A DNA stretch of 64,000 nucleotides, from assembly GCA_016713785.1 (NCBI GenBank), contig JADJOM010000003.1, forward strand, positions 2,127,501 through 2,191,500, read 5' to 3'. This stretch comes from Gemmatimonadota bacterium. Its GTDB lineage: Bacteria; Gemmatimonadota; Gemmatimonadetes; Gemmatimonadales; GWC2-71-9. This document shows, piece by piece, positions 45,011-54,121 of the stretch. A program made the position numbers and the translations under genes. Under the pieces are notes generated by a model that was not told where the DNA came from, did no database searches, and worked only from the letters and a program-made list of their open reading frames with translations. How positions within the stretch are numbered: position 1 is the stretch's first letter; every line of letters starts with the position of its first letter.

Positions 45011-45321
45011 CGGTACCGCTCCTCCATGGGGTCCTGAGGCATGGCGGCATTTCCCTGCGGCACCGGACATCCCGGCCCCCGCGGCCCGCGCCCCCTACGG
45101 GATGCTCCAGCCCGCACACCGCGATGCAGCCGTCCCGAATCGAGTCGCCCGATGGACTTGTGCCGTTGCGGCCCAACGACTTAGGCGAGGCCCACCGCTT
45201 GCGTTGACACCCGGCGTAGCGCAACGCTGCGCACGGCTGGTTCATGGTTGGTTCACCGGCGATCACTATCATTGCATTCGCCATTCGGCCTTTCCCCACT
45301 CTTCTCAAGGCTCCCCCGTTC
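45011..45321. other. 311-base divergent intergenic region
   Basis: This stretch separates the leftward giant lipoprotein gene from the rightward HAF-repeat gene. It must hold both promoters. A TTGACA lies at 45204-45209 but I see no matching -10 box at 16-18 bases. Two short inverted repeats, CGTTG-N5-CAACG near 45170 and GCGTTG/CAACGC around 45201-45228, may be operators. No coding frame is convincing. Confidence 0.45.
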
Positions 45322-46728
45322 ATGCCATCCACCGCACGCTCCCGGGGCCTCGGCCTCGTCCTGGTCCTCGCGCTGGCGACCGCCTGCGCCGATCAGCCCT
45401 CGCCCACGGCCGCCGTGGACACCCCGTTTAGCGGCCTGGCCCAGACGGCATCGGTTGATGTCGTGGTCGGTCCGTACACCATCACCATCACCGACCTCGG
45501 CGTCCTCCCCGGCGGCACGTACTCGTCAGCCTACACGCTGAACAACACCGGCCTCATCGCCGGCGTGGCGAGCAGCCCCACGGTCAACCTGGGCCCCGCG
45601 CTGTGGCGTACCGGCACCATCACCGCGATCCCCAACTACAACGGGGCGGGCGTGCTGATCCCGGTCCGTACCAATGACGCGGGCGAGGTGATCCTGAACG
45701 AGGACATCGGCGGGACCTCCATCAACTACGCCATCTGGCGTGACGCCGGCGGCGCCTACCACCGCCTGCCGCCGTTCCCCGGCGGCGACAGCCTCCGGGT
45801 CACGGCGCGGGGGATCAACACCTCCGGCCGGATCGTCGGCATGGTGCGCGAGCCCAACCTGACCATCACCACCCATGGCGTCCTGTGGCAGAACGGCGCG
45901 TTCCTGCAGGACATCGGGGCGCTGGCGGGCTACGCCAGCACCAACCCACAGGATATCAACGACGCCGGAAGCGTCGTGGGAATCAGCACCAACACCACGA
46001 CCTTCAGCTCCACCGCGTTCCTCTGGCAGGCCGGCGGCTTCACCAACCTCGGCGCGCTCTCCGCGGGCGCCGCCTCGGCCGCCCTGGCCCTCAACAACAC
46101 CGGGACCATCGTCGGCACCAGCAACGGCGGCTTCCCGGTGCGCTGGGTGAACGGCGCGATCCAGTCGCTGCCGGTGCCCGCCGGCGTGATCCAGCCGACC
46201 CCGGTGGACGTCAATGACGCCGGTGACATCGTCGGCTGGGGCACGTCCACGGCGCCGGGCGTGCTCTACGCCTCGGCGTTCTGGCGCAACGGCCAGGCGA
46301 TCCTGCTGCCGCCCTGGCCCGGCGCCACCCAGACCCTGGCCCGCAGCATCAACAACAACGCCGAGATCGTCGGCGAGGGTCCGCTGGTGCCGGGGGGCCC
46401 GGTGCACGCGCTGTCGTGGAAGATCACGACCGGCGGCACCCCGGGGAATACGGCTCCGGTGGCCACGCTGGCCGCCACCACCTCGACCACGATCCGCCTG
46501 AACGGCTCGGTCCGGATGGCGGGCACCTTCACCGATCCGGACAACGGCCCGTGGCGCTATTCCTTCATCTGGGGGAACGGCAAGACCAGCGGGACCAGCA
46601 CCACGGCCGGGACGATCACCGCCACCCGCAAGTACACCAAGCGCGGCACCTTCACGGTCCGGATGCTGGTGACCGACGCACAGGGCGCCGCGGACACCAG
46701 CAATGTGGTGACGGTCACGGTTCGGTAG
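45322..46728 (+). CDS. HAF-repeat lipoprotein with C-terminal PKD-like domain
   Basis: A 468-residue protein with a lipoprotein signal (LVLVLALATAC, Cys 22). The middle consists of HAF-type repeats of a beta-propeller-like fold: ITDLGVLPGGTYSSAYTLNN, LQDIGALAGYASTNPQDIND and FTNLGALSAGAASAALALNN. Each has the A-x-(D/N)-x-(A/T)-G-x-(V/I)-(V/A)-G pattern. The end is a PKD-like domain (MAGTFTDPDNGPWRYSFIWG, FTVRMLVTDAQG). The role of HAF proteins is unknown; they are extracellular. An ATG at 45322 matches the signal peptide start. A 14-bp bidirectional hairpin follows. Confidence 0.85.
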   Translation: MPSTARSRGLGLVLVLALATACADQPSPTAAVDTPFSGLAQTASVDVVVGPYTITITDLGVLPGGTYSSAYTLNNTGLIAGVASSPTVNLGPALWRTGTITAIPNYNGAGVLIPVRTNDAGEVILNEDIGGTSINYAIWRDAGGAYHRLPPFPGGDSLRVTARGINTSGRIVGMVREPNLTITTHGVLWQNGAFLQDIGALAGYASTNPQDINDAGSVVGISTNTTTFSSTAFLWQAGGFTNLGALSAGAASAALALNNTGTIVGTSNGGFPVRWVNGAIQSLPVPAGVIQPTPVDVNDAGDIVGWGTSTAPGVLYASAFWRNGQAILLPPWPGATQTLARSINNNAEIVGEGPLVPGGPVHALSWKITTGGTPGNTAPVATLAATTSTTIRLNGSVRMAGTFTDPDNGPWRYSFIWGNGKTSGTSTTAGTITATRKYTKRGTFTVRMLVTDAQGAADTSNVVTVTVR

Positions 46729-46754
46729 TCGCGGGCGGAGGTCTGACGGGCAGG

Positions 46755-46790
46755 ACGGGGCGGCCGGCGTGGTTCAGCCGGCCGCCCCGT
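46755..46790. terminator. Bidirectional terminator hairpin, 14-bp stem
   Basis: ACGGGGCGGCCGGC pairs perfectly with GCCGGCCGCCCCGT across an eight-base loop. It lies between the convergent HAF-repeat and kinase stops. Confidence 0.8.
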
Positions 46791-46793
46791 GAC

Positions 46794-47792
46794 TTACAGC
46801 AGCAGCAGCGACGCCAGCCGCGGGGCCGCGGAGAGCGCGCGCCCGGCGAGCCGTTCCATCAAGGCGCGGAGCCGTGACGGACGGGCCTCCGCGGCGACCA
46901 GCCGGCGGCGGCACCGCTCCAGCGCGCGCCGCAGTTCAGCCATGCTCCGCCACCGCCTCCCCGGCTCGCGCGCCAGGCAGCGGTCGATGATCGCCGCCAG
47001 CCGCTCCGGCACCTCGGGCGCGAACTGCCGCAGCGGCGGCGCATCCCACACCGTCCGCTGCACCGCGCTCCCCATGGTGGTCTCGCTCACGAAGGGCAGC
47101 CGCCCCGCCAGCGCCTGGTACGCCACGAGCCCGAGCGAATAGATGTCGGTCCGGGCGTCGGCGTCCCAGCGCGCGAGCACCTGCTCCGGCGCCATGTAGG
47201 CCGGCGTCCCGAAGCCCTTCGCCACCTCCGAGCGCGAGTGCTCCGAGGTCCGGAGCGTCGCCACGCCGAAGTCGGTCAGGAACACCCAGTCGTCGTCCTG
47301 GTGCAGCAGGATGTTGGCTGGCTTCACGTCACGGTGGATCACGCCCCGCTGGTGCACGTGCGCCAGCGCATCGACCACCGGGATGAGGAGGTTGAGCGCC
47401 GAGCGCACCGCGAGCCGCTCCACCCGCTCCAGCCGGTCGGCCAGCGACTGCCCCGGGATGAACCGCAGCACGGTGAGGGTCAGTCCATCCTGGTGGAACG
47501 AGCCGTAGCAGGGCACGACATGCGGATGGGCCAGGTCCCGCGCGATCCGCGCCTCCCGGCGGAACCGCTCCCGGTTCTCCAACGACTGCCCCTCGGCGGG
47601 ATCGAGCAGCTTGAGGGCCACGTGCCGCCCCTCGTGCAGGTCCCAGCCCAGCAGCACCACGCTCATCCCCCCGCGCGCAATCAGCCGCCGCACCTCATAC
47701 CGGCCACCGGTCAGCCGCGCCACACCCGCCCCCCACCGTTCCAGCTCGGCGGCGGGGGACATCGGCTGCGGATCGGTGAGGACAGCGGGCAT
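46794..47792 (-). CDS. Soluble Ser/Thr protein kinase
   Basis: A 332-residue kinase with no sensor domain. The glycine loop is degenerate at its first Gly (LIARGGMSVVLLG). Lys 61 (VALKLL), HRDVKPAN (Asp 155), DFG at 174-176 and GTPAYMAPEQ are intact, so it should be active. The last 40 residues are Arg/Leu-rich and end in ASLLLL; a full membrane helix is not present. The other three kinases of the window are large membrane proteins. Substrate unknown. The ATG at 47792 is supported by GGAGCAGG just upstream. Confidence 0.9.
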   Translation of the reverse strand: MPAVLTDPQPMSPAAELERWGAGVARLTGGRYEVRRLIARGGMSVVLLGWDLHEGRHVALKLLDPAEGQSLENRERFRREARIARDLAHPHVVPCYGSFHQDGLTLTVLRFIPGQSLADRLERVERLAVRSALNLLIPVVDALAHVHQRGVIHRDVKPANILLHQDDDWVFLTDFGVATLRTSEHSRSEVAKGFGTPAYMAPEQVLARWDADARTDIYSLGLVAYQALAGRLPFVSETTMGSAVQRTVWDAPPLRQFAPEVPERLAAIIDRCLAREPGRRWRSMAELRRALERCRRRLVAAEARPSRLRALMERLAGRALSAAPRLASLLLL

Positions 47793-47961
47793 GCCTGCTC
47801 CAGAGGGTCTGCCCGGAGACAAGGCAGGCGCCGTGCCCGATCCGGGATTCTCAACTCTTTGTGGGACAATGGGTAGCGGAAGGCCCGGAAGGCAGATCGT
47901 CCGCTACTGGTATTGGACGTCCCAGAAGCGGACATGGTTGCAGGGGAGGCTCGGCCGGAGG

Positions 47962-48882
47962 CTAGCTCACCACAGCACGGACGAAGTCCCGCAGGGAGGC
48001 CGGTTCCAGCACCTCCGCTTCGGCGCCGTACTGCAGGATTTCGCGGGCCAGCCAGCGGGGGTCGGCCACGGGGAGCCGCACCAGGTAGCGCCCATCCGGC
48101 CCCTCGCTCCCGTCCGGGTACAGCTCCCGGATCCAGCGGGCGATCACCGGGCTGAATGCGACGGTGGCGGTCACGGCGCCGTCGGCGGCGAGGAGGTCCC
48201 GGACACGGGTCACCCGGCGAAGCTCCTTCCGCGGCTCGAAACCCTCCTCGAGGGCGCGCGCCCCGAGCACCCGCTCCACCCGGAAGTGCCGCGGGGCGCG
48301 GGCCCGCTCGCACCAGGCCACCACGTACCAGGCGCGCGCCGCCTGCACCACCTGGTGCGGGTGCACGACCCGGCTCGACGGCTCGCCACCGCTGCCGCAG
48401 TAGCGCAGCTCCACCTTGCGTCGCTCATCCCGGGCCCGGCGGAAGAGCGCGAGCAGCGGCGCCACCGGCTCGGCCGGCGTCGGCCCCATGGCCCAGCTGC
48501 GCTCCACTTCGGTGACCGGCGGCGCGGCGGCGAACCCCGCCCCGAGCTTCCCCGCGAGCGCGGCGGCCCCGCGGAGCCCGGCCAGGCCCACCAGCAGCGC
48601 GAGCGCCTCGTCATGGGAAAAGCGGAGCGGGCGCCGGAACGCCCCGCGGCTGCTCAGGGTGAAGCCGTTGGCCACCAGCGCCACGCTCAGGCTGCTGAGC
48701 CACGGCTTGTAGCTGTCGGTGAGGCTGAGGAGCACCTGCAGGTCCGCCTCCAGCAGCTCCTCGGACAGGCCGAGGGCGCGCGCGGCATCGCGGTAGCGCA
48801 CCGGGCGGCCGGTGTCACGCTGTGACATCCACGCCACCAGCGCCACCAGCCGCTGCACCTGGGTCTCGGCGAGCTCGGCCAT
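47962..48882 (-). CDS. WYL-domain transcriptional regulator (PafC-like)
   Basis: A 306-residue protein. An N-terminal winged-helix segment (MSQRDTGRPVRYRDAARALG) precedes a WYL domain: KVELRYCGSGGEPSSRVVHP, then ARAWYVVAWCERARAPRHFR and VERVLG. The C-terminal WCX extension has VTATVAFSPVIARWIREL. Its ATG shares one base with the stop of the preceding WYL gene (TGATG), the pafB-pafC arrangement. WYL proteins are DNA-binding regulators; mycobacterial PafB/PafC activate DNA-damage genes. The position downstream of AddAB-like genes fits that role but does not prove it. Confidence 0.88.
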   Translation of the reverse strand: MAELAETQVQRLVALVAWMSQRDTGRPVRYRDAARALGLSEELLEADLQVLLSLTDSYKPWLSSLSVALVANGFTLSSRGAFRRPLRFSHDEALALLVGLAGLRGAAALAGKLGAGFAAAPPVTEVERSWAMGPTPAEPVAPLLALFRRARDERRKVELRYCGSGGEPSSRVVHPHQVVQAARAWYVVAWCERARAPRHFRVERVLGARALEEGFEPRKELRRVTRVRDLLAADGAVTATVAFSPVIARWIRELYPDGSEGPDGRYLVRLPVADPRWLAREILQYGAEAEVLEPASLRDFVRAVVS

Positions 48883-49997
48883 CAGGCGTACAGCGCCCGC
48901 ACCCGGGCGCGCTCCGTGGCCAGTCGCGTCACGAACTCCGCGGGCCCGAGGATCTCGGCCTGGGCGCCGAAGGGAAGCAGCCACCGGAGGAAGGCCTCCG
49001 GGGCGCGCACGTCGAACTCGAGCACCGCGCTGCCATCGGGTTCCAGCGACTCGATGACTCGCCCGAGTCCCTCGGAGAGGGTCCAGCGCGAGTGGGGGAA
49101 CGCGATGCGCACCTGCACCGCCGTTGCCGGGCCGTCGGACAACTCCCACGGGGCGCGGTCGAGGTACTGCTGCACCGAGAAGCCGGGCGGAATCTCGAAC
49201 CGGGCGTCCGCGCCGTCGAGCAGCGCGGCGGCGCGCATGCGGTCCAGCCGGAACACCCGCAGGGCGTCGCGGTCGCGCGCGCGGCCGATGCAGTACCAGT
49301 GGCCCCAGGTGAGCATCAGGCCGTACGGCTCGATGTCGCGCTCCGCCTCCTCATCCCGCCGGATGGCGTAGTAGCGGCACCGCACCGCGAGCCGCCGTTC
49401 CACCCCCTCACGCAGGGTGCGGAACACCTTCTCCGCCTGGGCGCCCACCGGATGGGTCAGCACCACCTCGGCGTCGCCGGCGGCCTGGACCGGCAGGTCG
49501 AACGAGAGCTTGCGGAGGGCCGAGGCGGCGGGGGCGCCGAGGGGGGAGCTGCCGAGGGCGAGCACCCGCTCCGCGGCCCGGCGCAGGATGGCGAGGTCGT
49601 CGGGCTTGAGGCTGATGCTCGGGATGGGGTAGCCCTGCCGCGGGCGGCCGGCCGCCGCGGTGAGCTCGAGGTAAGGGAGATAGAGGTCGCGCGGCCGCAG
49701 CCGGTACGCCTCCACCTCCTGGTCGGTGTGCTCCGCCTCGACCTTCTGCGCATCGGGGGCGATCACGATGCCGAGCGCGCGCAGGCCTTCCTTGTCGCGC
49801 TCGAACTTGCGCCGCACCGCCTCGCGGGTGGCCTGCGATCCGCCCAGCCAGTCGGCGCGGTAGTCGTCCACCTCGCTCAGGATCTGGTTGCGGGTGACGG
49901 CATAGCGGCGGTCGAGCAGGAAGGCGAGCAGGTTGAGCCAGCGCTCGGTCCGGCTCACCCGCCGGACCGTCGTCGGCTTCCGCCTGGGCCGTGTCAC
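48882..49997 (-). CDS. WYL-domain transcriptional regulator (PafB-like)
   Basis: A 371-residue protein. The winged helix is near the N-terminus (TERWLNLLAFLLDRRYAVTR). The WYL domain has RLAVRCRYYAIRRDEEAERD, then GHWYCIGRARDRDALRVFRL. The WCX end has AVQVRIAFPHSRWTLSEGLG. A GTG start at 49997 is chosen because GGGAG lies nine bases upstream. It is 40 bases after the ARPP-1-like gene and overlaps the second WYL gene by one base. With its partner it may form an asymmetric pair like PafBC. Confidence 0.88.
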   Translation of the reverse strand: MTRPRRKPTTVRRVSRTERWLNLLAFLLDRRYAVTRNQILSEVDDYRADWLGGSQATREAVRRKFERDKEGLRALGIVIAPDAQKVEAEHTDQEVEAYRLRPRDLYLPYLELTAAAGRPRQGYPIPSISLKPDDLAILRRAAERVLALGSSPLGAPAASALRKLSFDLPVQAAGDAEVVLTHPVGAQAEKVFRTLREGVERRLAVRCRYYAIRRDEEAERDIEPYGLMLTWGHWYCIGRARDRDALRVFRLDRMRAAALLDGADARFEIPPGFSVQQYLDRAPWELSDGPATAVQVRIAFPHSRWTLSEGLGRVIESLEPDGSAVLEFDVRAPEAFLRWLLPFGAQAEILGPAEFVTRLATERARVRALYA

Positions 49998-50037
49998 CGG
50001 ACCGCGCTCCCATCGTGCCGCATCACGTCTCCCCCTG

Positions 50038-50961
50038 TCATCCGGCGGCCGCGAAGGCCACCAGGTGAACGATCCGGTCGGCCACCGCGAGCCCCGCCCC
50101 GACCACCTCGCGGCTCTCGAGCCGCAGCGTTTCGCCACCCCCGACGCCGGGAAACCGCTGCACCGGCGCGGCCCCAACGGCGGCCAGGAAGGCCTCCACC
50201 GCCGCGCGATCCGCCGGGGGGCCCGATGGCCCGGGCTGGTCCATCGCCTCGAGCGCGTAGCTGCGGAGCAGCTTCTCGAGCACCGCGGCAAAGGTGACGG
50301 GGTCCTCGAACACCTCCACGCCCCGGACCATCCCGTTGACCGCGAAGACGGCGCCGCACTGCCCCGGCGCCGGCGCGGCGCCCTCCGCATAGGCCGCCAG
50401 TGCCTGCTCGTGCTGCTGGAATACGTCCCCCAGCGACTCCGTGGGACTCTCCACCCGCAGGTGCACGGCCATCCGCTCCACTTCCTCCCAGACGCCGCCC
50501 TGGTCCCCGCGGTACGCGCGGTCGCTGCGCAGGGACTGATTCACCTGCCGGATGTTCTTCCGCCGCCCCGAGGCATGCATGGCCTGCTTCGAGTCGCTGC
50601 ACTGGGGGCTCTGCCACCGCCACCGGCCGCGCTCCACGCAGGACACCGGAATCGCCACCGTGCTCCCGGCGGCCACGAGGATGGAGACATTGGCCACCCG
50701 GTTCTGCCGCGCCCCCACCAGCTCCTCGCCATCGATGATCAGGACCGGGTGTTCACCCAGGTTGCGGGCGACGAGGGTGGGCACGCTACCCGCCTCGGAG
50801 ACCTCGGTGACCTCGAGCCGGCCTGATGAGAGGGCGGTGCGCAGGGTGACATACTGCGGCCCGCCGGCGTCGCTGTCCAGCAGCGGGAAGAGGGTGAGGT
50901 TCTGGCGCGTCGTCGGCACGCCAAGGCGCAGCCGGGCCAGGGTATCGACCACCAGGGACAT
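50038..50961 (-). CDS. ARPP-1-like domain protein
   Basis: A 307-residue soluble protein. The signature is the region about residues 70-115, with VLIIDGEELVGARQNRVANV and TVAIPVSCVERGRWRW, preceded by YVTLRTALSSGRLEVTEVSE. This matches, as I recall it, the ARPP-1 family, named for proteins associated with ADP-ribosylglycohydrolases and rhodanese/phosphatases. The biochemical function is unknown. Single cysteines (PVSCVE, QCSDSK, GQCGAVF) are present. It lies 71 bases after the AddA-like gene and ahead of the WYL pair, all on the same strand. The ATG at 50961 is preceded by GAGG. Confidence 0.7.
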   Translation of the reverse strand: MSLVVDTLARLRLGVPTTRQNLTLFPLLDSDAGGPQYVTLRTALSSGRLEVTEVSEAGSVPTLVARNLGEHPVLIIDGEELVGARQNRVANVSILVAAGSTVAIPVSCVERGRWRWQSPQCSDSKQAMHASGRRKNIRQVNQSLRSDRAYRGDQGGVWEEVERMAVHLRVESPTESLGDVFQQHEQALAAYAEGAAPAPGQCGAVFAVNGMVRGVEVFEDPVTFAAVLEKLLRSYALEAMDQPGPSGPPADRAAVEAFLAAVGAAPVQRFPGVGGGETLRLESREVVGAGLAVADRIVHLVAFAAAG

Positions 50962-51032
50962 GGAGCCTCCTCGGGGTTGGGGCGGTGGCGACAGGGTGCC
51001 ACCGGCCCAACCCTAACGGCCCCCTGGGACAC

Positions 51033-54000
51033 TCACCCCACCCCCGGGCACCACCCCACCGCCCGGTAGCCGCAGAAGCCGCACTCCTCGGGCCGGTCGG
51101 TGAGCGCGGGCTCGCCGGCGCGCATCCGCTCGGCCCGTTCGCGCACCGCCGCCGCGGCCTGCGCCACCTCCCCCGGCGTCACCGGCCCCCCGACCTGGAG
51201 GTTGGTCCCGGTAAAGTGGAAGGCAAACTGCGTCACCGGCCTCCCGGTGATCGCCGCGAGCGCGGCCAGGTAGACCTGCCGCTGGGGCGCGTACCATCCC
51301 GCCTTGTGGCGCGCCGTCGCCTCGTCGGGCCCGCCTGTTTTCACGTCGAGGATGGCGTACCCGCCGGCCCGCCACGCCACCAGGTCCATCTTCCCCTCGA
51401 GCGCCACCCCGGGCCCCACCAGGTGCAGGAACGGCAGCTCCCGCCGCGCCTCGGGCGCCGCGCCGAGCGCGCGATAGCCGGGATCGGCGAGGATCCCGTC
51501 GATCTCGGCGCGGAGCCGCTCACGATAGCCCTGCCCCTCGGGGGAGTCGGGCGGGGCGCCGCCGGGTCCCAGCGGCCGATCGCCGCCTCGAGCGCGGTCT
51601 CGTACTCGAGCCCCTCACGGGCATGCTCCAGCACGTCATGCACCAGCGACCCCCGCGCCACCGCGCCGAGAAAGGCGCCGCCGCTCCGCTCCACCGCCGG
51701 CTCCCGCAGCCCCGCCACGTAGCGCAGCCACCGGCGGCGCGGGCAGCGCTCGTGGGCCATCAACTCCGTGGCGGAGTGGCGGCCGCGGCCCGCCGACACG
51801 GTGAGCGGCGGCAGCGGCGCCGGGATCTCCACCGCCGGCAGCGGCGCCGGCGCGGCCGCATCGGTCGGCGCACCCTCGAGCGCCACCGGGCGCACGGCGC
51901 CCTCGTGGTGCCCCGACCGCGCCTGGAAACGAAAGCGGTCCTTCCGCTCCCGCTGGAGCAGCGGCAGGATGCGCGCGGCGGCCGATTCCTTCTGCTGCTC
52001 CCCGGTCTGGAACCCCGACACCACCAGCAGGTCCCTTGCCCGGGTGGCCGCCACGTACCAGAGCCGCTTCCGCTCCGCCAGCGCCTCGGCCTGTTCCCCC
52101 GCCAGGAGCGCCAGGTACGCGGCGTCCTGCTCCCTGGTCTCGAGATCGGCATCCTTGAGCGCCACGCGCTCCCGGCCCACCAGCAGGCTCTCTCCCCGGT
52201 CCTGGGGCGGCATGCGGCCCAGGTCGGCCCAGAAGACCACCGGCCACTGAGCCCCTTGGCGCTGTGGATCGAGGTGATGGTGACCACCTCGTCCTGCGCG
52301 CCGTGGAGCCGGGCCTCACCGATGCGGTCGCCCCGGCGCCGGACCTCCTGCACCATGCGGAGGAAGTCGCCGAGCCCGCCGGCGCGATGCGCGCGCGCGA
52401 GACCCAGCAGCTTCCGCACGTTGGCCACCGCCTGCCGCCCCGCGTCGCCGAAGAGCAGCAGGTGGGCCAGGTATCCGGTCCGGTCGAGCAGCAGCTCCAG
52501 CAGCTCCGCGGTCGGGATCCGGTCGCGGAGCGGGGTCAGCTCCTCGATCAGCGCGGCCGCCCAGCGGAGCAGCGGCGCCTCGGCGCACACCACCGTGGTG
52601 AGCGCCGCGTGGAATGATGGGGCCCCGCGCGCGCCAGGGCCAGCAGCGTCTCGTCGCGCACCGCCACGCAGGGGCCGCGCAGGAAGCCGGTGAGCGCCAG
52701 GTCGTCGGTGGGATCGCGCAGCACCTGCAGCGCCACCAGCAGGTCGAGCACCTCGCGCCGCTCGAAGAAGCCCTCAGTGCGCAGGGCGTAGGTCGGCACC
52801 CCCGCCGCGGCGAGCGCCGACTCGTACCGCTCGAGGGAGCCCCCACCCCGGGAGCAGGAGCGCCATCTCGCGCCACGGCGTGCCGGCGGCGTGGAGCTCC
52901 AGCGCCCGCGCCGCGATGGCCCGCGCCTCCGCGGCGCGGAGCGGGTCCGCGAGCACCTTCTCGTCGTCCGGCGGCTCGGCCAGGAGCAGTTCCACCACCG
53001 GCTCCGCCTCCGGTGGCACCGGGTCACGGCGCGCGTCGACCGGAAGGAACGGCACCTCGAAGGGCTGCAGGGTGGCGCCGTCGATCGGCTGGTCGAGCAG
53101 CTGACCGACGGTGGCCTCCACGAAGCCGAGGATCGGCGGGAGGGAGCGGAAGTTGTCGGTGAGCGGCAGGACGCGGCCGAGGCCGCGGGTGGTGAAGTCG
53201 TCCTCGACCCGCCGCCACACGGTCACGTCGGCGCGGCGGAAGCGGTAGATGCTCTGCTTCGGGTCGCCCACGAGCATGAGGCGGGTGGTGGCGGGATCGC
53301 GCGCCTCGGGATCCCCAGGAGGTAGGCGATCTCCCGCTGGATCGGGTCCACGTCCTGGAACTCGTCGACGATCAGCATCCGGATGCGCCGCCGGATCGCG
53401 GCGCGGATACCGGCGTCGCCGGCCAGGAGGTCGCGGGTCCACACGATCATCCGGTCGAAGTCGACCGCCCCTCCCGGTCCAGCCGGTCGCGGATGGTATC
53501 ACGCGCCAGCCAGGCCAGGTCGAGGAGCACGCGCTCCGCCTCGGGGTGCGCGTCGCGGTGCCGCCGGAGGGCCTCGAGCCGCGACTCGTCGGCCGCCAGC
53601 CGCGCCACCCACTGCTCCACGGTGCCGGCGTCGGCGCGCTCGAACAGCAGCCCGATGCCCGGGACCGCCTCCCGCTCGACCGCCTCGACCACGGCATCGT
53701 GCACCGCCGTGGCCACCAGCGCGGTGGATTCCCCCTCGTCGAGCACCCGGAGCGCGGGACTCCGCCCCGCCCGCAGCGCGAACTCCCGCAGCAGGTCGCC
53801 GCAGAAGCCGTGGATGGTGCCGATGCGCGCGGTGTCCACCTCCCACGCCACCTGGCGCAGCCCCACCGCGCGGAGCTCCTCGCGCAGCTTCCGCTTGAGG
53901 TCGGCGGCGGCGGCGTTGGTGTAGGTGATGGCCGCGAGGTCGCGCAGCGCCAGGGGCGCGGGGCAGCGACGGCCCTCGAAGTCCACGCCGAGCTGGTAGA

Positions 54001-54121
54001 GGATGCGTTGCACCACGGTGGTGGTCTTGCCGGTGCCGGCGCCGGCGGCCACCAGCACATGCTGGTCCACCGCCTCGATGGCGGCCCACTGCGAGGGCGT
54101 GGGCGGGCGGCGCGCGCTCAT
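51033..54121 (-). pseudogene. addA: AddA/RecB-like UvrD-family helicase-nuclease, six frameshifts
   Basis: One gene of about 1030 codons broken by six single-base indels. The order of motifs is complete: Walker A VAAGAGTGKTTTVVQRIL, IGTIHGFCGDLLREFAL, VDEFQDVDPIQREI, LMLVGDPKQSIYRFRRADV, the SIHSAKGL motif and LWYVAATRARDLLVVSG. The C-terminal nuclease has ILDVKTGG and a cysteine cluster ECGFCGYRAVGWC. Indels lie near 53468, 53313, 52846, 52619, 52247 and 51562. At 52247 restoring one base gives SAKGLEWPVVFWADLG, the canonical motif. Such enzymes resect double-strand breaks. Its ATG overlaps the stop of the AddB-like gene (ATGA). Sequencing error is more likely than decay because every segment is well conserved. 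Confidence 0.85.

Noticed and set aside
45204..45209. TTGACA as a -35 box for the HAF-repeat gene
   Set aside because: No recognisable -10 hexamer at 16-18 bases. It was not listed as a promoter.
47873..47907. Inverted repeat GTAGCGGA/TCCGCTAC between the kinase and WYL genes as a terminator
   Set aside because: The stem is only 8 bp with a 19-base loop and no T-tract. It is too weak to list.
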